DNA of 64,000 nucleotides. It comes from Phreatobacter sp. GTDB taxonomy: Bacteria; Pseudomonadota; Alphaproteobacteria; Rhizobiales; Phreatobacteraceae. The stretch is taken from assembly GCF_016793595.1 (NCBI RefSeq), contig NZ_JAEULY010000002.1:186001-250000 (forward strand), in the 5' to 3' direction. Both the position numbers and the translations under genes were made by a program. Shown piece after piece: positions 43,148-52,071 of the stretch (the first letter of the stretch is position 1; each line of letters opens with the position of its first letter). Below the pieces are notes generated by a model, which saw only the letters and a program-made list of their open reading frames with translations, was not told the origin of the DNA and made no database searches.

Positions 43148-43912
43148 ATGGCGGGACGCTTCGAGGGCCGCGTTGCGGCAGTGACCGGGGCCGCAGGCGC
43201 GCTCGGCCGCGCAAGTGCGGCGGGGCTCGCGAATGAGGGGGCGAGGGTGCTCCTGTTCGACCGCGATGCCGAAGGTCTCAAGTCAACCGCGGCGCTCTGT
43301 CCCGGTTCGGTTATCGTGGCCGGCGATGCGGCGAGCGCCGCCGATGTCGCCCGCGCCGCGGAGACCGCCCGCAAGGAACTCGGCCCGGTCGAGCTGCTGG
43401 TGGCGGCCGCCGGTATGGTAGGCCCTTCGAAAATCGCCATCGAGGTCGACGAGAAGGATTTCGACCTGGTCTTCGACGTCAACGTCAAGGGCCCCTGGCT
43501 CGCCGCGAAGTACTTCATTCCGCAGATGCGCGAGATCGGTCGCGGTTCGGTCGTGCTGTTCTCGTCCACGGCCGGCCTCCAGGGCTCGCCGGTCCTGTCG
43601 GTCTATTCGGCGTCCAAGGGCGCCGTGACGCTGCTGACCAAGAGCCTCGCGCTCAACCACGCGACCGAGAACATCCGGGTGAACTGCGTGTGCCCCGGCA
43701 CGATCGACAGCCCGATGAACGACCGCGCTATCGCCGATGCCGGCGATGCGGCGGCGCAGGCTGCCCGCGCGGCGTTTCAGAAGGCGAAGCACCCGATGAA
43801 CCGCTTCGGCACGCCGGACGAAGTGGCAGGGGCCGTTCTCTATCTTCTCAGCGATGCCGCCGGCTTCACCACGGGCGTCGCACTGCCGGTCGATGGAGGC
43901 CGCGTTGCCTGA
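43148..43912 (+). CDS. Short-chain dehydrogenase/reductase (first of pair)
   Basis: NAD(P)-dependent oxidoreductase, 254 residues. Rossmann motif TGAAGALGRA (about 14-23), AAAGMVGPS in place of the usual NNAG, and catalytic S, Y and K in FSSTAGLQGSPVLSVYSASK. The substrate-binding C-terminus ends GVALPVDGGRVA. It lies 33 bp after livF and the second dehydrogenase overlaps its end, so it belongs to the importer operon. A catabolic role on an imported compound follows from that context only. The substrate cannot be deduced. Confidence 0.9.
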   Translation: MAGRFEGRVAAVTGAAGALGRASAAGLANEGARVLLFDRDAEGLKSTAALCPGSVIVAGDAASAADVARAAETARKELGPVELLVAAAGMVGPSKIAIEVDEKDFDLVFDVNVKGPWLAAKYFIPQMREIGRGSVVLFSSTAGLQGSPVLSVYSASKGAVTLLTKSLALNHATENIRVNCVCPGTIDSPMNDRAIADAGDAAAQAARAAFQKAKHPMNRFGTPDEVAGAVLYLLSDAAGFTTGVALPVDGGRVA

Positions 43913-44660
43913 TCCCAATCGTTTCGCCGGCAAGGTCGCCATCGTCACGGGCGCCGCCCGCGGAATCGGCGAGGCCATTGCCGAACGCTTCGTCGCCGAT
44001 GGCGCGAAAGTGCTGCTCGTGGACCTGATCCCGGAGGTCGAGGCGACGGCTCGGCGCCTTGGACAGATCGCGCTGGCCAAAAGCGTCACCGACCGCGATG
44101 CGGGCGCGGCCATTGCCGATGCGGCCCTGAAAGCCTTCGGCCACATCGACATCCTCGTCAACAATGCCGGGATTGGCGGGTCGAAACGGTTGCTCGATTC
44201 CGACGACGCCCTCATCGATCGCTTCATCGACACGAATCTCAGCGCCGTGCTGCGCGTGACGCGGGCGATCGTCCCGCACCTGCCGAGGCCGGGCGGCCGG
44301 ATCGTCAACATCTCCTCGATCTTCGGCCTCACCGGCTATCCCGGCACGACCGCCTATGCCGTCGCGAAGGCGGGCGTCGCGCAGTTCACCAGGCAGCTCG
44401 CGGGCGAACTCGCGCCCGAGGGCATCCTCGTCAACGCGATCGCTCCGGGCCTGATCGCAACGCCGATGACGTCCGGCCATCTGCAGAACGCGCTCTACCA
44501 GCGCCTCATGGTCGAGGGCACGCCGATGGAGCGCAAGGGCGAGCCGAAGGACATTGCCGGGCCCGTGGCCTTCCTTGCCTCGGACGACGCCGCCTTCGTC
44601 ACGGGCACGGTGCTGCCGGTCGATGGCGGGTTCCTCGCCGCGCGCCACGGCAAAGTCTGA
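43905..44660 (+). CDS. Short-chain dehydrogenase/reductase (second of pair)
   Basis: The 251-residue protein is started here at TTG 43905, with GGAGG five bases upstream; an in-frame ATG at 43893 is an alternative. Either overlaps the end of the first dehydrogenase gene. Motifs: TGAARGIGEA, NNAGIGGS, catalytic S/Y/K in NISSIFGLTGYPGTTAYAVAK, and the C-terminal VTGTVLPVDGGFLAARHGK. It differs well from the first, so the two probably do different steps or handle opposite stereoisomers. Context: same importer operon, 21 bp before the deacetylase-fold gene. Substrate unknown. Confidence 0.9.
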   Translation: MPDPNRFAGKVAIVTGAARGIGEAIAERFVADGAKVLLVDLIPEVEATARRLGQIALAKSVTDRDAGAAIADAALKAFGHIDILVNNAGIGGSKRLLDSDDALIDRFIDTNLSAVLRVTRAIVPHLPRPGGRIVNISSIFGLTGYPGTTAYAVAKAGVAQFTRQLAGELAPEGILVNAIAPGLIATPMTSGHLQNALYQRLMVEGTPMERKGEPKDIAGPVAFLASDDAAFVTGTVLPVDGGFLAARHGKV

Positions 44661-44681
44661 TTGCGACAGGGAGACGAGACG

Positions 44682-45509
44682 ATGCACGACATGAGCGTCC
44701 GCTGGCCGAATGGTGCGCGCTGCGCCGTGATGCTGACCTTCGATTTCGACGCGGAGACCCTCTGGACCTCGCGCGACCCGAACAACGTGAATCGTCCCGG
44801 CGTGCTGAGCCAGGGCCGGTACGGCGCCAAGGTCGGAGTGCCGAAAATCCTCGACACACTGCGCGACGAGGACATCAAGGCGACGTTCTTCGTGCCGGGC
44901 TGGACCGCCGAGAACCACACCGACCGGGTCGAAATGATCCTGAAGGACGGTCACGAGATCGGCCACCACTCCTATTCGCACAAGTGGGTCTCTGGCGATC
45001 CGCAGGCCGAGATCGAGGAGATGGAGAAGGGGCTGGAGGCGCTGAAGCGCACGGTCGGCGTCGTGCCCAAGGGCTACCGCTCGCCGGCCGGTGAGGTCTC
45101 CACGGGCCTGTTCAAGCTGCTCCAGAAGCACAATTTCCTCTACGACTCCTCGCTGATGGACGACATCAACCCCTACCGCCACGTCCTGCCGGACGGGTCC
45201 AAGGGGCCGGTGGAGCTGCCCTGGCACTGGAGCCTGGACGATGCTCCCTTCGCACTGTTCTCGGTCCAGACGCCGCGGCCGATCTTCACCAACGAGCACA
45301 TGCTGTCGGTCTACAAGGAGGAATTCCGCGAGATCTACAGGTGGGGCGGTCTGTTCGACATGATCTTCCACCCGCAGGTCGGCGGCCGGCCGAGCCGCGT
45401 GGCGCTGATCCGTGAGCTGATCGCCTTCATCCGCACCTTCCCTGACGTGTGGTTCGCCACCGGCACCGAGATCGCGGAGCACTGGGTCAGGGAATACGAG
45501 GGGGCTTGA
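44682..45509 (+). CDS. Polysaccharide-deacetylase-fold hydrolase (HpPgdA/cyclic imidase-like)
   Basis: The 275-residue cytosolic protein starts at ATG 44682 behind AGGGAGACGAG. It has the NodB-type metal site: D21 and D23 in LTFDFDAETLW, H96 and H100 in HHSYSH, and RSPAGE (133-138). It has no signal peptide. This branch includes Helicobacter PgdA and a cyclic imide hydrolase; PuuE-type allantoinases are related. Being last in a solute importer operon and cytosolic, it is more likely a small-molecule amide or imide hydrolase than a cell-wall deacetylase. That is inference. Confidence 0.85.
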   Translation: MHDMSVRWPNGARCAVMLTFDFDAETLWTSRDPNNVNRPGVLSQGRYGAKVGVPKILDTLRDEDIKATFFVPGWTAENHTDRVEMILKDGHEIGHHSYSHKWVSGDPQAEIEEMEKGLEALKRTVGVVPKGYRSPAGEVSTGLFKLLQKHNFLYDSSLMDDINPYRHVLPDGSKGPVELPWHWSLDDAPFALFSVQTPRPIFTNEHMLSVYKEEFREIYRWGGLFDMIFHPQVGGRPSRVALIRELIAFIRTFPDVWFATGTEIAEHWVREYEGA

Positions 45510-45565
45510 CGCTGGCCTTGGATGCGCAAGGCCCTATGTTCCCAGTCGGAACATGGAAGAGGCTG

Positions 45566-46087
45566 ATGCATCTGAAGTCCATTCTCGCCGCTGCCGTCGT
45601 CGCCTCGGGCCTTTTGCTGGCCGGTGGAGCGGCTGCCCAACCGGCGGGCGCGCCAGCCGATCAGGCCCGCGCGTTCCTGACCGACTATTTCGCGGCGGAG
45701 CAGCGGCCGCCGCGCCGCGCGCAACGCAAGTTCGAGGAGTGGATGACCTCGCGCTTTGCGGCGCTCTACCGGCAGGCTCAGGCGCGCTCGCGCAATGCCG
45801 AGGAGCCGTTCCTGCAGGCTGATCCCGTCCTGAACGCGCAGGACAGCGACCGCCCGGGCGACATCCGCATCGAGACTGTCGGCGGCCCGCCGGACCGGCC
45901 GGAGGTGCGCGTTTCATTCCGTGTTTTTGCCGGAGATCAGGCGCGCACGACGCAGATCCTCGTCTTCGCCGAGGATCGCGGGGAATGGCGGCTGTTCGAC
46001 ATCCGGACCCCGCAGGAGGGCGGCGGCACGTCCAGCTTCCGGCAGTACACGGAGCGCTATCTGGGGCAGGGCCGACCGCGCCGGTAG
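45566..46087 (+). CDS. Exported protein, possibly DUF3828-like
   Basis: The 173-residue protein starts at ATG 45566 (MHLKSILAAAVVASGLLL). A signal peptide of about 24 residues ends GGAAAQPAG. The mature region is alpha/beta: DQARAFLTDYFAAEQR, RFAALYRQAQARSRN and IRIETVGGPPDRPEVRVSFR, with VFAEDRGEWRLFDIRTPQEG near the end. This resembles small periplasmic domains of the DUF3828/NTF2-like type, but I cannot confirm it. It starts 56 bp after the hydrolase and may be outside that operon. Confidence 0.7.
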   Translation: MHLKSILAAAVVASGLLLAGGAAAQPAGAPADQARAFLTDYFAAEQRPPRRAQRKFEEWMTSRFAALYRQAQARSRNAEEPFLQADPVLNAQDSDRPGDIRIETVGGPPDRPEVRVSFRVFAGDQARTTQILVFAEDRGEWRLFDIRTPQEGGGTSSFRQYTERYLGQGRPRR

Positions 46088-46233
46088 CGCCCGGATTCTC
46101 CGTGCCTGCGACAGCTGGCGGAATTGGGGGCGGTGTCTCCGGGCTTCAACGAGGAGCAAGCGTCCGCAATGGCAGAGAGGTGAGGAACAGGGTGTCTTGA
46201 ACCTGCTGATGCGCAGACGACACCCATGATCAC

Positions 46234-46264
46234 GGGCCGCGCGATGCGGCCCCTCCGTCAGGAG
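46234..46264 (+). promoter_or_regulatory. Two tandem hairpins in a short leader
   Basis: GGGCCGC-GCGAT-GCGGCCC (46234-46252) is a perfect 7-bp stem. It is followed at once by CTCC-GTCA-GGAG (46253-46264), in which the GGAG is the ribosome site of the 54-codon gene at 46272. Such a stem would limit translation of the small gene until melted or bypassed. No ligand class is recognised. Confidence 0.5.
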
Positions 46265-46271
46265 AACCGCG

Positions 46272-46436
46272 ATGCCCCAGTCTCACGTGATGACAGCCGG
46301 CGCAGTCGCATTTGACGAAGCCCCGGCCCTTCGTCCCATTCGCAAGATCTCGCTCGACCGCTCGAACAAGGGCGTTGTCCGGCCCGCCGGCGGCATCCAG
46401 GGCTGGGCGCGCGCCTTCCTGCGCGAAGGGCTCTGA
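46272..46436 (+). CDS. Small protein of 54 residues, unknown
   Basis: A short open frame with a strong AGGAGA site 7 bases before its ATG at 46272 encodes 54 residues beginning MPQSHVMTAGAVAFDE and ending AFLREGL. It has no signal peptide or transmembrane segment. The middle is basic (IRKISLDRSNKG). It lies between the exported protein gene and the yeeE-type gene that points the other way, with a double hairpin in the leader. No family is recognised. The good ribosome site and leader support it; conservation is unchecked. Confidence 0.5.
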   Translation: MPQSHVMTAGAVAFDEAPALRPIRKISLDRSNKGVVRPAGGIQGWARAFLREGL

Positions 46437-46495
46437 CCAAGGCGTTCTCGCGTGAAGCGGGCGCCGGGGCGCGTGACGCAAGCGCGGATGCGCTG

Positions 46496-47733
46496 CTAGC
46501 GGCGAGGCTCCAGCCCGAATAGCGGGCGCAGCTTCGTGCCGATCCAGATGCCCGGCAGCGCGGCGGCGATCCACAGCCAGCCGTGCAGGCTGCCGGAGGC
46601 GACTCCCGAGAAATAGGCGCTGACATTGCAGCCCGTCGCCATGATGGCGCCGAAGCCGAGCAGCAGGCCGCCGAAGATCGAGCCCAGCGCCGGACCGATA
46701 CCGATCTTCCAGACCGGCGCGAACCTTCCGGCAAGCCCGGTGGCGGCGAGAGCGCCGACGATCAGTCCGACATTCATCACCGTGGTGGTGTCGGTCAGCA
46801 GGCTGCGGTGCAGTGCCTCGGCGCGGGTCGGCTCGTCCCAGTAGGCCCAGAAGTTGGGATCGTCGAGGCCGAAGCGATCGACGGCATGTGAGCCCCACAG
46901 CGCAAAGGCCTGCGTGATGCCCCAGGGGCGGCCGGCGAGCAGCAGCGTCGCGAAATTGAGGATTGCGAGCGCCAGCGCGGCCCAGGCGAAAGGCCACGGG
47001 CCGGTGAGGAGGCGCCGGCCGGAGCGCTTTCCGTCGGAAGGCGTTGCGAAGATCGGCTCGACCCGGCCCGTGCGGCGCTTCTCGGCCCGGGTGACCGCGA
47101 ATGCGACGGCGGCAAACACGGCGAGGTTCAGGACGAGGGCTGGCAGGAAGCCCAGCGTCTCGATCAGGGAGATGCCGGGAATGTCGGGCAGCGCGCCCCA
47201 GCTCTCATAGGTGAAGGCGGCGAGGGTCGCGCCCGCGACGAAGAAGACCAGCGTCATCAGCATGCGCGTGCCGCCACCGCGACCGTGTAGAGCGTGCCGG
47301 AGCCGCAGCCACCGGCGATCTGCATGCCGATGCCGAACAGGAAGGCGCCGAGTGCGACCTCCAGGCCGACCGGGAAGACGAAACCGCGAACAGGCTGGCC
47401 GGCGACGGTGCCCGCGGCAAGCACCGGGAAAAACAGGAGGACCGCCGCCGCGAGCATCAGCAGCTGCGCGCGGATGTGAGCGCTGTGGCCATCGATCAGG
47501 AAATTGCGAAAGCCGGCCGCAAAGCCGAACGAGGCATGATAGAGCGCGAGGCCGAGACCGGCCCCGACCAGCCAGAGCGCGGCGAGCCGCCAGCCGGCCG
47601 CCTGGAACGTCACCGCCGAACCAGCGGTGATGAGCGCGAGCGCAATGCCGAGCACAGCCGTCTGGCTGTCGAAAGCCATCGAACCCTGCGCCCGGCGCGG
47701 GGCGGAAACGTTGCTGGTCGAGATATTCGCCAT
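46496..47733 (-). pseudogene. YeeE/YedE family sulfur transporter, apparent frameshift
   Basis: Membrane protein with two YeeE/YedE halves, likely for thiosulfate-type sulfur compounds. The first half starts at ATG 47733 (MANISTSNVSAPRR) and reads to IAGGCGSGTLYTV, where the frame breaks into VAARAC and a stop. In the next frame the expected GGGGTRMLMTLVFF continues at about 47278, and the second half includes ATGCNVSAYFSGVASGS. One missing base within about 47278-47283 explains it (total length 1238 = 3n+2). Key cysteines of both halves are intact. Either a sequencing error or a young pseudogene; no other damage seen. Confidence 0.82.
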
Positions 47734-48018
47734 GACGATCGAGACCCGTTGAAAAGGCGGACGGGAGGGTGCCCATTCCACCCTGCTGATCCCGGATAAA
47801 GGCCATCGCGCCGGGGCCGTTCAAGGGGTTGCGAAAGAAAAGACCGTGCGGCCTAAGGCTCTCGCCGATCTTGGAAATTGCAATCTGTGAAAGCAGCCTA
47901 TGTGGAAATATTTTCGATGACGCTGATCGATATGCGGCGACGTCAGTCAAAATTTCTCTACCCTGAGATCCGGGATCGCCGCTCGACATCGCGCGACGGT
48001 GGCGCCTCGAGAGGCTTC

Positions 48019-48312
48019 TCAGCGGTGACCGTTGCCGGGGATGACCGGCTGCCCGCAGTTGCGGTGGCCGGCCTCCATGCAGGCGAGATAGCGCGAACTC
48101 GACCTCAGCTGATCGAAGACCACATAGGTCGCGATGCCGAGCAGCGTGGCGAGCAGGGCGGCGAGGATGTTCTGACGCGACCGCACCCTGCTGTCCCAGG
48201 CGTTGAAGCCGGGCCGCTCGGGCTCGCCGCGCTGGTGCTCGACGCTCCAGGTCGGCGGGCGTCGCAGCAGCAGGGGCCTGTCGTCCTTTTTCGGGTCGTC
48301 GCTGCCGCTCAT
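48019..48312 (-). CDS. Small single-pass membrane protein
   Basis: The 97-residue protein starts at ATG 48312 (MSGSDDPKKDD). A charged cytosolic N-terminus of about 48 residues precedes one helix (about 48-67, ILAALLATLLGIATYVVFDQL) and a short tail with two cysteines (CMEAGHRNC). No family recognised. Positioned between the yeeE-type gene and the damaged membrane protein gene, all on the minus strand. Confidence 0.65.
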   Translation of the reverse strand: MSGSDDPKKDDRPLLLRRPPTWSVEHQRGEPERPGFNAWDSRVRSRQNILAALLATLLGIATYVVFDQLRSSSRYLACMEAGHRNCGQPVIPGNGHR

Positions 48313-48423
48313 CGGCCAAGACCTCGTGCCTGCGCGAAGCGGTCGCCACGACGCCGTTCCGGAGGATGAACGAGAATAGTCCGATTTGGTTTCCCGGTCG
48401 AATGCGGACGAACGGGAGACGGT

Positions 48424-49111
48424 TCAGCCCGCCTGCTCGCGCGCGATGACGAGGCCGAGGACGGCGAGGAAGGCCAATGTCAGGCCGACGAAGCCGGGCA
48501 CCGGTTTCCAGGCCATTTCCCACTCCGCTTTCGCTTGCGACCAGCCTTCCGGCAACTGGCTGTCCAGTTCGGCGCGTCCGAGACGCAGCACGTACCACGA
48601 GACGGCCCGGAGCAGGGTCATGCCGAGCCAGATGATCAGCGGCGCCAGCGTGAGCGCCTTGAAGAACAGCAGGGAGCAGGGCTCTTCCCATAGCATGACA
48701 TAGAGCGCGAGCCAGGCGGCGGCGGGAAGCAGCATGGGCACGCTGTAGGAGGGGTGGCTGGTCAGATAGGCGTAGCTCACCTGCCAGCGCGTGTTCCACG
48801 CCACCAGCGCGTCGCTCTGGACGAAGGGCGTCCAGGTTTCGATGAGGACACGCGGGCGGAATACGTCCCGCAGCAGCCAGCCGAGAAGGGCGAGCCCGAG
48901 CGTCAGCACCACCCAGTCTGTCGTGTCGAGCGAAGGACCACCGCCTTGTGCAGGACGCCGTGCCGCGTTGCTGGACGATCTTGGCGATGAAGGCCGCCAC
49001 CATCAGCCCGCCCATATATTCGGTGACCATGATCTGGATGATGCGCGGAACCCGCGACCCCACCCGATCGAAGGCGAGCACGCCCGACCAGATCCTGCGT
49101 CCAATGCCCAT
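48424..49111 (-). pseudogene. Membrane protein with apparent frameshift
   Basis: A start at ATG 49111 with AGGGCAG upstream gives MGIGRRIWSGVLAFD and a helix (RIIQIMVTEYMGGLMVAAFI), but the frame turns into low-quality Arg-rich sequence after QQRGTAS near 48960. The next frame picks up at DTTDWVVLTLGLALLGW and runs to 48424 with three more helices (VPMLLPAAAWLALYVML, LTLAPLIIWLGMTLL, VGLTLAFLAVLGLVI). Total span 688 = 3n+1, consistent with one extra base. If the two parts are separate genes, the intact one is 48424-48912. No family recognised. Confidence 0.55.
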
Positions 49112-49266
49112 GCGCTGCCCTCGATTCGCCGCCTGCGGCGGATTTTGCCAACCAATGCAACGAAATACCAACATTGCCCGATGTGGCGCGGCGGAACTGG
49201 CATAAGGCGCCCGCGCGTGGCATCACTCACCCCCCGGGCAGGCCGGGCCGCGCCGTTCGGTAGCCG

Positions 49267-50496
49267 ATGACAGCCACGATCAAGACACGACGGGTCTATC
49301 TGCTCGCAGGTTACGAACCACTCGGGCCGGAGGCGCATCACCACCGGTTCGCGCGCGAAATCCGTCGCTTCGAGAAGACCTGGTCGCTTCGCGCCGAGGT
49401 CGGGCCGCTGACCATGCCGGCCGGAGTGCCGGTGGCATATTGGGATGCGCGTGTCAGCGGGCCCGATTTCGAGACACAGGCCGATGTCCGCCTGCTGCGC
49501 TGGGACGATGTCGTCGCACAGGACATGGACACACCCATGGCACTGCGCCTGCCGCGCTACCTGCTGGCGGCGGGCGACATCCTCTTCACCGGCACCTTCT
49601 TCCGCTACATCGCCGCCTACTGGCGCTATTCGCTGTTCGCCGGCTATCCGGCCGTGCTGCTGCTCGTCATCGGCGCCCTGTCCTGGTTCGCCGGCTGGCT
49701 CTGGGCGTTTGCCGGCCTCCCGGACACGGCTGTCACAAGGGTCGCCGTCGGCATCATCGCCGCGACCGCATTGCTGATGCTGGCAAGCGGGCGTCTGCAT
49801 CTCAACTACATGCTCAGCGACTGGATTTTTGCGCGCGACATGATGCGTCGCCGGCGGCCCAAGATCGAGGCGCGCGCCGAGGCTTTCGCGGCGGAGATCG
49901 CAGCCGGGGTGGGAGCGGGCGATGTCGACGAGGTCGTGGTAATCGGCCACAGCCTCGGGGCGGCATGGATGGTGGAAGCGGTGGCAAAGGCGCTGCAAAG
50001 GGATCCCGAGCTTGCTCGGCGCGGCTTTCCGCTCGGGCTCGCGGGTGTCGGTTCCTCTACGCTCAAGATCGCGCTGCACCCCGCCGCGGGATGGCTGCGC
50101 CAGTCGGTGAAGCGCGTCGCGGACGAGCCGGCCATCACCTGGGCCGAATATGACAGCCACGTCGATTTCATCTGCTTCTACAAGAACAACACGGTCGAGG
50201 CGCTTGGACTAAAGGCCGTCTCGAAGCCCGTACGCCGCTCGATCCGCCTGTCGCGCATGCTTGCGCCCGAGACCTGGAGCCGGTTCCGCGGCAATCTGCT
50301 GCGCATCCATCGGCAATATGTGATGGGCAACGAGCAGCGCTACGCCTACGACTTCCACATGATCGCCTGCGGACCCTTCGCCTTCGCCGATATCGTCGCC
50401 CACGGAGATCGCCTGCCAGGCGCACTCGGGGCCGACGGTTCCCTCGCGGGCGCGACCACGCCGCTCGCCGCCTCCGAAAGCTCCGCTGCCCGATGA
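49267..50496 (+). CDS. Membrane-associated alpha/beta-hydrolase-like protein
   Basis: The 409-residue protein starts at ATG 49267. It has a soluble N-terminal part (1-110), two transmembrane helices at about 118-150 and 155-175 (YPAVLLLVIGALSWFAGWLWAF, VAVGIIAATALLMLAS) and a C-terminal hydrolase-like domain with nucleophile elbow VIGHSLGAAW. An aspartate in YDSHVDFICFY and a histidine in RYAYDFHMIACG could complete the triad. The substrate is unknown. The next gene overlaps its stop by 4 bp (ATGA), so it is translationally coupled to a lipid-type methyltransferase gene. Confidence 0.78.
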   Translation: MTATIKTRRVYLLAGYEPLGPEAHHHRFAREIRRFEKTWSLRAEVGPLTMPAGVPVAYWDARVSGPDFETQADVRLLRWDDVVAQDMDTPMALRLPRYLLAAGDILFTGTFFRYIAAYWRYSLFAGYPAVLLLVIGALSWFAGWLWAFAGLPDTAVTRVAVGIIAATALLMLASGRLHLNYMLSDWIFARDMMRRRRPKIEARAEAFAAEIAAGVGAGDVDEVVVIGHSLGAAWMVEAVAKALQRDPELARRGFPLGLAGVGSSTLKIALHPAAGWLRQSVKRVADEPAITWAEYDSHVDFICFYKNNTVEALGLKAVSKPVRRSIRLSRMLAPETWSRFRGNLLRIHRQYVMGNEQRYAYDFHMIACGPFAFADIVAHGDRLPGALGADGSLAGATTPLAASESSAAR

Positions 50497-51089
50497 CCCG
50501 CTTCGCCGCCCAGATGATCGTTCTCCTCGGCATTGTCGGCTGGGGCGCCATCCGCATCCCCCATGAGGTCAAGAACAAGCGGAAGAACCGCATCGACGTC
50601 AGCGCGGTGGACCTGCAGGAGCGTGTTCTGCTGCTGATCTCGCTGACGGGCCTTGGTATCCTGCCCATCGCCTATTGCCTGCTGCGCGGCCGTGGATTCC
50701 TCGTCTTCGCCGATTATGGCTTCTTCGCCGCGCAGGCCTGGCTTGGCGTTTTCGTGTTCGCCGGGGCACTCGCCCTGTTCCTCGCAACCCACCGCCAGCT
50801 CGGCCGCAACTGGTCTCAGACGCTGGAATTGCGCGAGGGACACACGCTGGTCACCGGCGGCGTCTACCGCCTCGTCCGCCACCCGATGTACAGCGCCTTC
50901 TTCCTGTGGGGGATAGCGCAGGCCCTGCTGTTGCAGAATTGGATCGTGGGGCCTGCGGGACTGATCGGTTTCGGTGTCCTCTACGCGTTCCGCGTCGGCC
51001 GCGAGGAGGCCATGATGCGCGAAGCCTTCGGGGCCGAATATGCCGCCTACGAAGCGCGGACCAAGCGGGTCGTGCCGTTCATCCACTAG
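50493..51089 (+). CDS. Isoprenylcysteine carboxyl methyltransferase family membrane protein
   Basis: The 198-residue protein starts at ATG 50493, overlapping the hydrolase stop. About five helices. The family signature lies in the second half: THRQLGRNWSQTLELREGHTLV, then GVYRLVRHPMYSAFFLWG and REEAMMREAFGAEYAAY. These residues form the SAM-binding core of the ICMT/PEMT fold. Bacterial members methylate lipids or unknown targets; prenylated proteins are absent. It forms an operon with the preceding gene. Confidence 0.88.
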   Translation: MTRFAAQMIVLLGIVGWGAIRIPHEVKNKRKNRIDVSAVDLQERVLLLISLTGLGILPIAYCLLRGRGFLVFADYGFFAAQAWLGVFVFAGALALFLATHRQLGRNWSQTLELREGHTLVTGGVYRLVRHPMYSAFFLWGIAQALLLQNWIVGPAGLIGFGVLYAFRVGREEAMMREAFGAEYAAYEARTKRVVPFIH

Positions 51090-51342
51090 CGCGGCGGCGA
51101 TGCCGCTGTTGCCGCCCCGCCATGGCCGGCTGAAACAGTTTCGGTCAATTCGCGGCATTCCGGCAACACATGGCGCGAATTGAGTGCCGCTGGGGCATCC
51201 GTTTCGTCGTTGCCGCGTTGACCGCGGGCGAGGCGGGCATTCAGTCTGGGTTAACCACGTTGAGTCAGGTTGCTGCTGTGTCCCGCCGGAACCATCCGGG
51301 TTCCGCAAGGTTGAGAAGCGGTCCTTGGGGCTGAGGTTGGCA

Positions 51343-52071
51343 ATGAGCATGTCGAAGCGCGCCCGCTGCATGGCGCTGGCGTTTTCCGGAATCCTCCTGG
51401 CGGGTTGCCAGACGACGGCGCAGACGAGCGGCGAAGGCGGCGCCACGGTACAGATGGCGCGCGATGCGATTGCGCGCGGCGACCTCTACTCTTCCGCGAA
51501 TGCGCGTCACGCACGCGTTCAGCAGATTGCGCCGCGCATCTATCTCTTCCGCGGCCTTGCCAATGTTTTCTCCCAGGGCATGGATGACCTCGGAGCCAAG
51601 CTGCGCGCGCGCGGCTACAACGCCACCGTGCACGAGTATGGCGCCTGGAACACGGTCGCCTCTGAAATCCTGCAGAACCAGCGTGCGACCGGCGGGCGGC
51701 ATCAGGCCGTCATCATCGGCCATTCGCTCGGCGCCAATGCCGTGACCGACATCTCCAACGCGCTCGCGCGCAACGGCGGCTCGGTGGCGCTCGCCGTCGC
51801 CTTCGATCCGACGGTCAGGCAGCCGCTCGCCGGCGGCGCGCGGCGCTATGTCAACCTGTTCCAGTCGAACAATGGCTGGGGCGCCTCGGTGGCAGCCGCG
51901 CCGGGCTATCGCGGGCGGCTCGAGAACATCGACCTGCGCCAGTCCGGCAACCTGACGCACTTCAACATCGACAAGGATGCCCGCCTGCACAGCCAGGTGA
52001 TCGGCTGGGTGGCGCAGGCGATCGGCGGCGGCAGCCGCCGCGTGGCCGGCCGTCAGGCGGCGGCGCGCTGA
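51343..52071 (+). CDS. Lipoprotein with alpha/beta-hydrolase motif
   Basis: The 242-residue protein starts at ATG 51343. The signal ends in a lipobox, SGILLAGC, so the mature protein is a lipoprotein anchored by its Cys. A lipase-like nucleophile elbow IIGHSLGANAV follows in the middle, with the preceding PRIYLFRGLANVFSQGMDDL and a downstream NLTHFNIDKDARLHSQVIGW that contains histidines. The substrate is unknown. The 253 bp before it hold no other gene. Its 3' end overlaps the end of prfC by 19 bp on the opposite strand. Confidence 0.82.
   Translation: MSMSKRARCMALAFSGILLAGCQTTAQTSGEGGATVQMARDAIARGDLYSSANARHARVQQIAPRIYLFRGLANVFSQGMDDLGAKLRARGYNATVHEYGAWNTVASEILQNQRATGGRHQAVIIGHSLGANAVTDISNALARNGGSVALAVAFDPTVRQPLAGGARRYVNLFQSNNGWGASVAAAPGYRGRLENIDLRQSGNLTHFNIDKDARLHSQVIGWVAQAIGGGSRRVAGRQAAAR

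Noticed and set aside
46496..49174. An 892-codon open frame on the minus strand
   Set aside because: It joins pieces of the yeeE-type gene and noncoding or out-of-frame stretches rich in Arg and Pro. Long stop-free frames are expected at this GC; only its ends match real proteins.
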